A DNA stretch of 7,498 nucleotides from Bifidobacterium breve (GTDB lineage: Bacteria > Bacteroidota > Bacteroidia > Cytophagales > UBA9547), in NCBI GenBank assembly GCA_943325655.2, contig CALPQG020000115.1:1-7498 (forward strand), in the 5' to 3' direction. Shown here one piece after another: positions 5,073 through 7,498 of this stretch. Under the pieces are notes generated by a model, which made no database searches, was not told the origin of the DNA, and saw only the letters and a program-made list of their open reading frames with translations. Every line of letters starts with the position of its first letter. Within the stretch, counting starts at the first letter, position 1. A program made the translations under genes and the position numbers.

Positions 5073-5376
5073 GGTCTTATTTACGATTACGTTTACAACC
5101 CAAAAGGTAAACCTGACAGTGAAACAGTAAGCGATTTGCGTGATACAGAAAATGCACCTGTTAAAGCAGGTATTTACAATTCCTTTATTTGTCAAGTAAA
5201 ACCGCATCTGGCTAATGCTAGGACAAACCTTTATGCCACCAAAATTGGCTACGAAATTAGTTTTTAATAAATATTACAAACACAAACCTTTGCGTAGCAT
5301 TGACGAAGTAAGTGCTGATATTTTGGCATTGGAACAAGAACGTGATGGTTTGATTGCTGAAATTTTAGGATTGTAA
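5073..5376 (+). pseudogene. hsdM: Type I restriction-modification methyltransferase (HsdM), C-terminal remnant with frameshift
   Basis: The translation from 5073 (GLIYDYVYNPKGKPD, SDLRDTENAPVKAGI, KPHLANA, TKIGYEISF) follows the C-terminal pattern of type I N6-adenine methyltransferases: 'DLRDtENVPL', 'F...V.PH..DA', 'KTKIGYEI.F'. The frame stops at 5265-5267. Removing one base from the five-T run 5261-5265 continues directly into NKYYKHKPLRSIDEVSADILALEQERDGLIAEILGL with a stop at 5374-5376. That continuation is exactly the expected HsdM ending ('Y.Y.PlRslEEI.ADI.aLE.E..gLl.eIL'). The catalytic domain (NPPY motif and SAM-binding region) is missing, so no activity can remain. Both the 5' loss and the frameshift indicate decay rather than a small functional gene. 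A sequencing slip in the T-run could explain the frameshift but not the missing ~80% of the gene. Confidence 0.85.
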
Positions 5377-5379
5377 ACA

Positions 5380-5406
5380 AAATCTTGTACCATTGGTACG
5401 AGATTT
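5380..5406. repeat. 27-nt palindrome with ATT loop between hsdM remnant and yhcG
   Basis: AAATCTTGTACC (5380-5391) pairs over 12 positions with GGTACGAGATTT (5395-5406), with one T-G wobble, around the loop ATT. A related palindrome lies inside yhcG at 5787-5807. It could be a terminator of the hsdM remnant (an A-rich, not T-rich, flank follows), an operator, or a dispersed palindromic repeat. The remaining bases to the yhcG start (5407-5502) show broken coding-like fragments in two frames (MYTSRQWLEIIQNIHS, then LVKLFNRYFN) that I cannot assign. Confidence 0.6.
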
Positions 5407-5502
5407 AAAGAAACGATAAATGTATACCTCCCGCCAATGGTTGGAGATTATCCAAAATATTCATTCATAAATTGGTAAAACTATTTAACCGCTATTTCAA
5501 TC

Positions 5503-6531
5503 ATGCAAAACATAGATTATCCACAATATCAGTTTATCGTTGAAATTAAAGAAAAAATAAGACAAGCACAGTATGAAGCCCTAAAAGCTGTAAATGTACA
5601 TCTTATTAATCTTTATTGGGAATTGGGCAAAGCCATTTCTGAAAAACAAACCTTGGGTTGGGGTAAATCTATAGTGCCAAATTTATCTAAAGAATTACAA
5701 AAAGAGTTTCCTTCCATGACTGGTTTCTCCGTGAGTAATCTTTGGTATATGTCTCAGTTTTATACTGAATATCAAGGCGATATAAATCTCGAACCATTGG
5801 TTCGAGAAATTAGCTGGAGTAAACATGTTATAATTCTGAAAAAATGTAAAGACCCTCAAGAACGACAATTCTACATTTTATCTACTAAGAAATTTGGTTG
5901 GACAAAGGATGTGTTAATTCATCAGGTTGAAAATAAAACGTATGAAAAATACCTGCTTAACCAAACTAACTTTGATGCGGTACTGCCTGAAAAAATTAAA
6001 CAACAGGCTTATTTAGCTGTAAAAGATCATTATAGTTTTGAGTTTCTTGAACTTGCACATGAGCACTCTGAATACGAATTGGAGCAAGCTTTAATCAAAA
6101 ATATACGCCAGTTTTTATTAGAAATGGGAACAGACTTTACGTTTGTAGGCAACCAATACAAACTGCAAGTAAACGACAAAGAATTCCGAATAGATTTGTT
6201 ATTGTTTCACCGAAAACTACAAAGTTTAATAGCCATTGATTTGAAAATTGGAGAATTTGAACCCGAGCACAAAGGGAAAATGGAGTTTTATTTAAGTGTA
6301 CTTAACGACACCATAAAGCTACCACACGAAAACCCAGCCATTGGTATTATTATTTGCAAAAGTAAAGACCGCACCATCGTTGAATATTCCTTAAACACCG
6401 CAACTTTACCCATTGGCGTGGCTACCTATAATACAACCAACACCTTGCCAGAAGCTTACCAGGCACTATTGCCCGCCACTACAGAAATTGCCCAAAAACT
6501 AAACAACTTTTTGCAAGATGACAACCACTAA
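5503..6531 (+). CDS. yhcG: YhcG/DUF1016-family PD-(D/E)XK nuclease
   Basis: This 342-residue protein has full family length. Residues ~10-150 form the helical DUF1016 N-terminal domain, with LINLYWELGKAISEKQ, GWGKSIVPNLSKELQKEFP, a GFSVSNLWYMSQFY segment, and REISWSKHVIIL (101-112). Residues ~165-335 form the nuclease domain. Gln203 and Glu207 lie in the first helix (NIRQFLLEMG). Asp231 is in FRIDLLLFH and Asp246-Leu-Lys248 is in AIDLKIGEFEPEHKGKMEFYL; these are the PD-(D/E)XK metal and catalytic positions. The family is often encoded within type I restriction-modification operons, which fits the hsdM remnant upstream. Its biological role is poorly defined; DNA cleavage is inferred from the motif. 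ATG 5503 is the natural start, preceded by an A+T-rich leader without Shine-Dalgarno. All key residues are present, so it is probably functional despite the wreckage around it. Confidence 0.9.
   Translation: MQNIDYPQYQFIVEIKEKIRQAQYEALKAVNVHLINLYWELGKAISEKQTLGWGKSIVPNLSKELQKEFPSMTGFSVSNLWYMSQFYTEYQGDINLEPLVREISWSKHVIILKKCKDPQERQFYILSTKKFGWTKDVLIHQVENKTYEKYLLNQTNFDAVLPEKIKQQAYLAVKDHYSFEFLELAHEHSEYELEQALIKNIRQFLLEMGTDFTFVGNQYKLQVNDKEFRIDLLLFHRKLQSLIAIDLKIGEFEPEHKGKMEFYLSVLNDTIKLPHENPAIGIIICKSKDRTIVEYSLNTATLPIGVATYNTTNTLPEAYQALLPATTEIAQKLNNFLQDDNH
5787..5807. repeat. Palindrome inside yhcG related to the one at 5380-5406
   Basis: TCTCGAACC (5787-5795) and GGTTCGAGA (5799-5807) form a perfect 9-bp stem around ATT. 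It differs from the intergenic copy mainly at stem positions where both sides change together (T-A to A-T) or a wobble becomes a pair. The bases encode part of NLEPLVREI in YhcG. Confidence 0.6.
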
Positions 6532-6591
6532 ACTACAAAAAACGACGGCTACAAATCCAGCGAGGTATGTTGGGTGAAATTGCACGCTTAA
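6518..6591 (+). pseudogene. Possible 5' remnant of a type I specificity subunit gene (hsdS)
   Basis: An ATG at 6518 overlaps the end of yhcG by 14 bases, as coupled RM genes often do. Its frame ends at 6575-6577. A neighbouring frame after the six-A run (6537-6542) reads NDGYKSSEV and stops at 6589-6591. The third frame, from 6567, reads MLGEIARL. Put together, the pieces resemble an HsdS beginning ('GYK.sEVG...W...LGEIA.L'), which is what would be expected after hsdM-yhcG. The stretch is short, needs two frameshifts and runs straight into the opposing gene, so this is a suggestion only. Confidence 0.22.
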
Positions 6592-6600
6592 GAATTCATC

Positions 6601-7422
6601 TCACTTGCTAACCTCCCAACTGATACAATTCAATGCGCCACCGCCTTTTTTGACAAAGGATTTCATGGCAATTGGGAATATCATTTTTCTTTCAGCATAT
6701 AAAGGAAAAGCCTTGCCTAGTTGCGCCAAGGCTTGTGCATCTTCTTCTATCCCAAATGTTGGCACGAGTATGATTTCAGGGGTTTGAAGAAAATTAATAT
6801 AGCCCCAATTGAATGCTTCGTTTGGCTTTTTAACCTTGTATTCGAGCGCTATGAGGTTAAAGTTTGCAAGCGCTGTATAAAACTTGTTTTGAAATTCAGT
6901 AGAATACGTTTTGTAATAGCCATGTGTTAAAATGGTGTTTTCATCCACAAAGCGAACCATTCCATCGGCATGGCCATAAGGCTCGTTTGTATCCCAAGGA
7001 ATAATAATGACCGTATCTACTTGTAAGGCTTTTTTGATTTCTTCAATAACTTCTGATGGCGTATATTGAAACTTGTTTTCACTAAAAATTTTATCGGTCA
7101 ATATGACTTTGTTTTGATACTTTACCACATTGCCACCGTCTAAGATCAATTTGGTTTTGATTGTCTCAATACCCAAAGTTTTACAAACTTCATCGGCATT
7201 GGTAATGAAATTTTTCTCTTCTTGTAGATAATCTGGTTGGTAAACATAGGAGACAAAAGTATGCGTATTGACTTGTATAGGCATATAATCACTAGCCCAA
7301 ATATCTTTGGTGTTGGGCAAGAGTTGATAGGCAATTTTATGCGTATCCAATAGCAACGTAATTTGATTGAATACGTCCCTATTTATTTTATTCGATGTTA
7401 ACCATTGAGAAAAGTAGAGCAT
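6601..7422 (-). CDS. Short agmatine deiminase / peptidylarginine deiminase-family protein
   Basis: This is a 273-residue member of the PAD_porph/agmatine deiminase group, whose members hydrolyse guanidino groups (agmatine to N-carbamoylputrescine plus ammonia, or arginine side chains). The order of motifs fits: IWASDYMPIQ at 41-50 (Asp45), LDGGN at 94-98, YGHADGMVRF at 149-158 (His151, Asp153), and GGGALNCISWE at 260-270 with the nucleophile Cys266. All catalytic types of residue are present. Two things differ from classical AguA, which is about 340-370 residues long: this protein is shorter, and the usual Arg before the first Asp is Ser44. The final motif, GGGALNC, replaces GGGNIHC. The substrate may therefore not be agmatine. 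There is no signal peptide, so it is cytoplasmic. It is transcribed toward yhcG, alone on this strand, with only 69 bases between the two stops. Confidence 0.82.
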   Translation of the reverse strand: MLYFSQWLTSNKINRDVFNQITLLLDTHKIAYQLLPNTKDIWASDYMPIQVNTHTFVSYVYQPDYLQEEKNFITNADEVCKTLGIETIKTKLILDGGNVVKYQNKVILTDKIFSENKFQYTPSEVIEEIKKALQVDTVIIIPWDTNEPYGHADGMVRFVDENTILTHGYYKTYSTEFQNKFYTALANFNLIALEYKVKKPNEAFNWGYINFLQTPEIILVPTFGIEEDAQALAQLGKAFPLYAERKMIFPIAMKSFVKKGGGALNCISWEVSK

Positions 7423-7471
7423 GATGATTTATTTATGTTTTTCTTTTTACACCGGATTTATTTACCATTGC

Positions 7472-7498
7472 TACCTGGGGACAATTTGTCCCTAGGTA
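7472..7498. repeat. Strong 12-bp hairpin with ATT loop at the right edge
   Basis: TACCTGGGGACA (7472-7483) pairs with TGTCCCTAGGTA (7487-7498), with one G-T wobble, around an ATT loop. It lies ~50 bases upstream of the deiminase start on the opposite strand. It may terminate + strand transcription, act as an operator, or be a REP-like repeat. The flank needed to see a T-run is outside the window. Confidence 0.55.

Noticed and set aside
5040..5267. Independent 75-codon gene
   Set aside because: Its sequence from 5073 matches the HsdM C-terminus and continues in the next frame after a T-run, so it is a pseudogene fragment; the first ~11 codons are promoter DNA.
6605..6930. Plus-strand frames of 60 and 69 codons
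   Set aside because: They are antisense to the deiminase gene, whose motifs and catalytic residues fix the coding strand.
1..7498. tRNA, rRNA or riboswitch
   Set aside because: No cloverleaf with a GTTCGA-type arm and no recognisable riboswitch core was seen on either strand by eye.

Overview
The window looks like Bacteroidota DNA. It is A+T-rich, start codons lack Shine-Dalgarno sequences and instead follow A-rich leaders, one promoter matches the Bacteroidota TTTG/TAnnTTTG type, and the protein families fit that phylum. No taxon name can be read directly from the sequence.

Positions 1-4717 hold a co-directional + strand cassette that reads like part of a small phage-like or phage-derived element. 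It contains the C-terminal end of a lytic-transglycosylase-like protein, cut by the window edge. A complete transglycosylase with an EF-hand-like loop and a C-terminal membrane anchor follows (441-1061), then a very acidic small protein (1273-1743). Next comes a tightly overlapping trio: an unrecognised protein (1830-2291), a stand-alone DnaA domain IV-like DNA-binding protein (2284-2736) and a single-pass membrane protein with a long disordered N-terminus (2708-3607). The last gene is a Zot/HerA-FtsK-like P-loop ATPase (3785-4717). Peptidoglycan cutting, a membrane protein and a packaging or secretion ATPase together suggest a tailless membrane-containing phage or an inovirus-like element. 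No capsid protein, coat protein, replication initiator or integrase is visible here, so the virus type is open.

Three gene boundaries in this cassette carry heptanucleotide repeat arrays arranged as inverted pairs. The upstream arm begins inside the last codons of one gene. The downstream arm, its approximate reverse complement, runs up to the next start codon. Two sequence families, (C)ACTCAA and CTGTACT, share the 7-base phase at one boundary. These arrays are the most unusual structure in the window.

Positions 4718-6600 are a scarred region: a doubtful small ORF, a consensus promoter joined directly to the last ~100 codons of a type I methyltransferase gene (hsdM, with a one-base frameshift), an intact YhcG/DUF1016 PD-(D/E)XK nuclease gene (5503-6531), and a possible hsdS 5' remnant. 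A palindrome with an ATT loop lies before yhcG, and a related one lies inside it. This reads as a collapsed type I restriction-modification locus in which only the accessory nuclease remains open.

Positions 6601-7422 carry, on the minus strand, a short agmatine-deiminase/peptidylarginine-deiminase-family protein. The window ends in a strong 27-nt hairpin.
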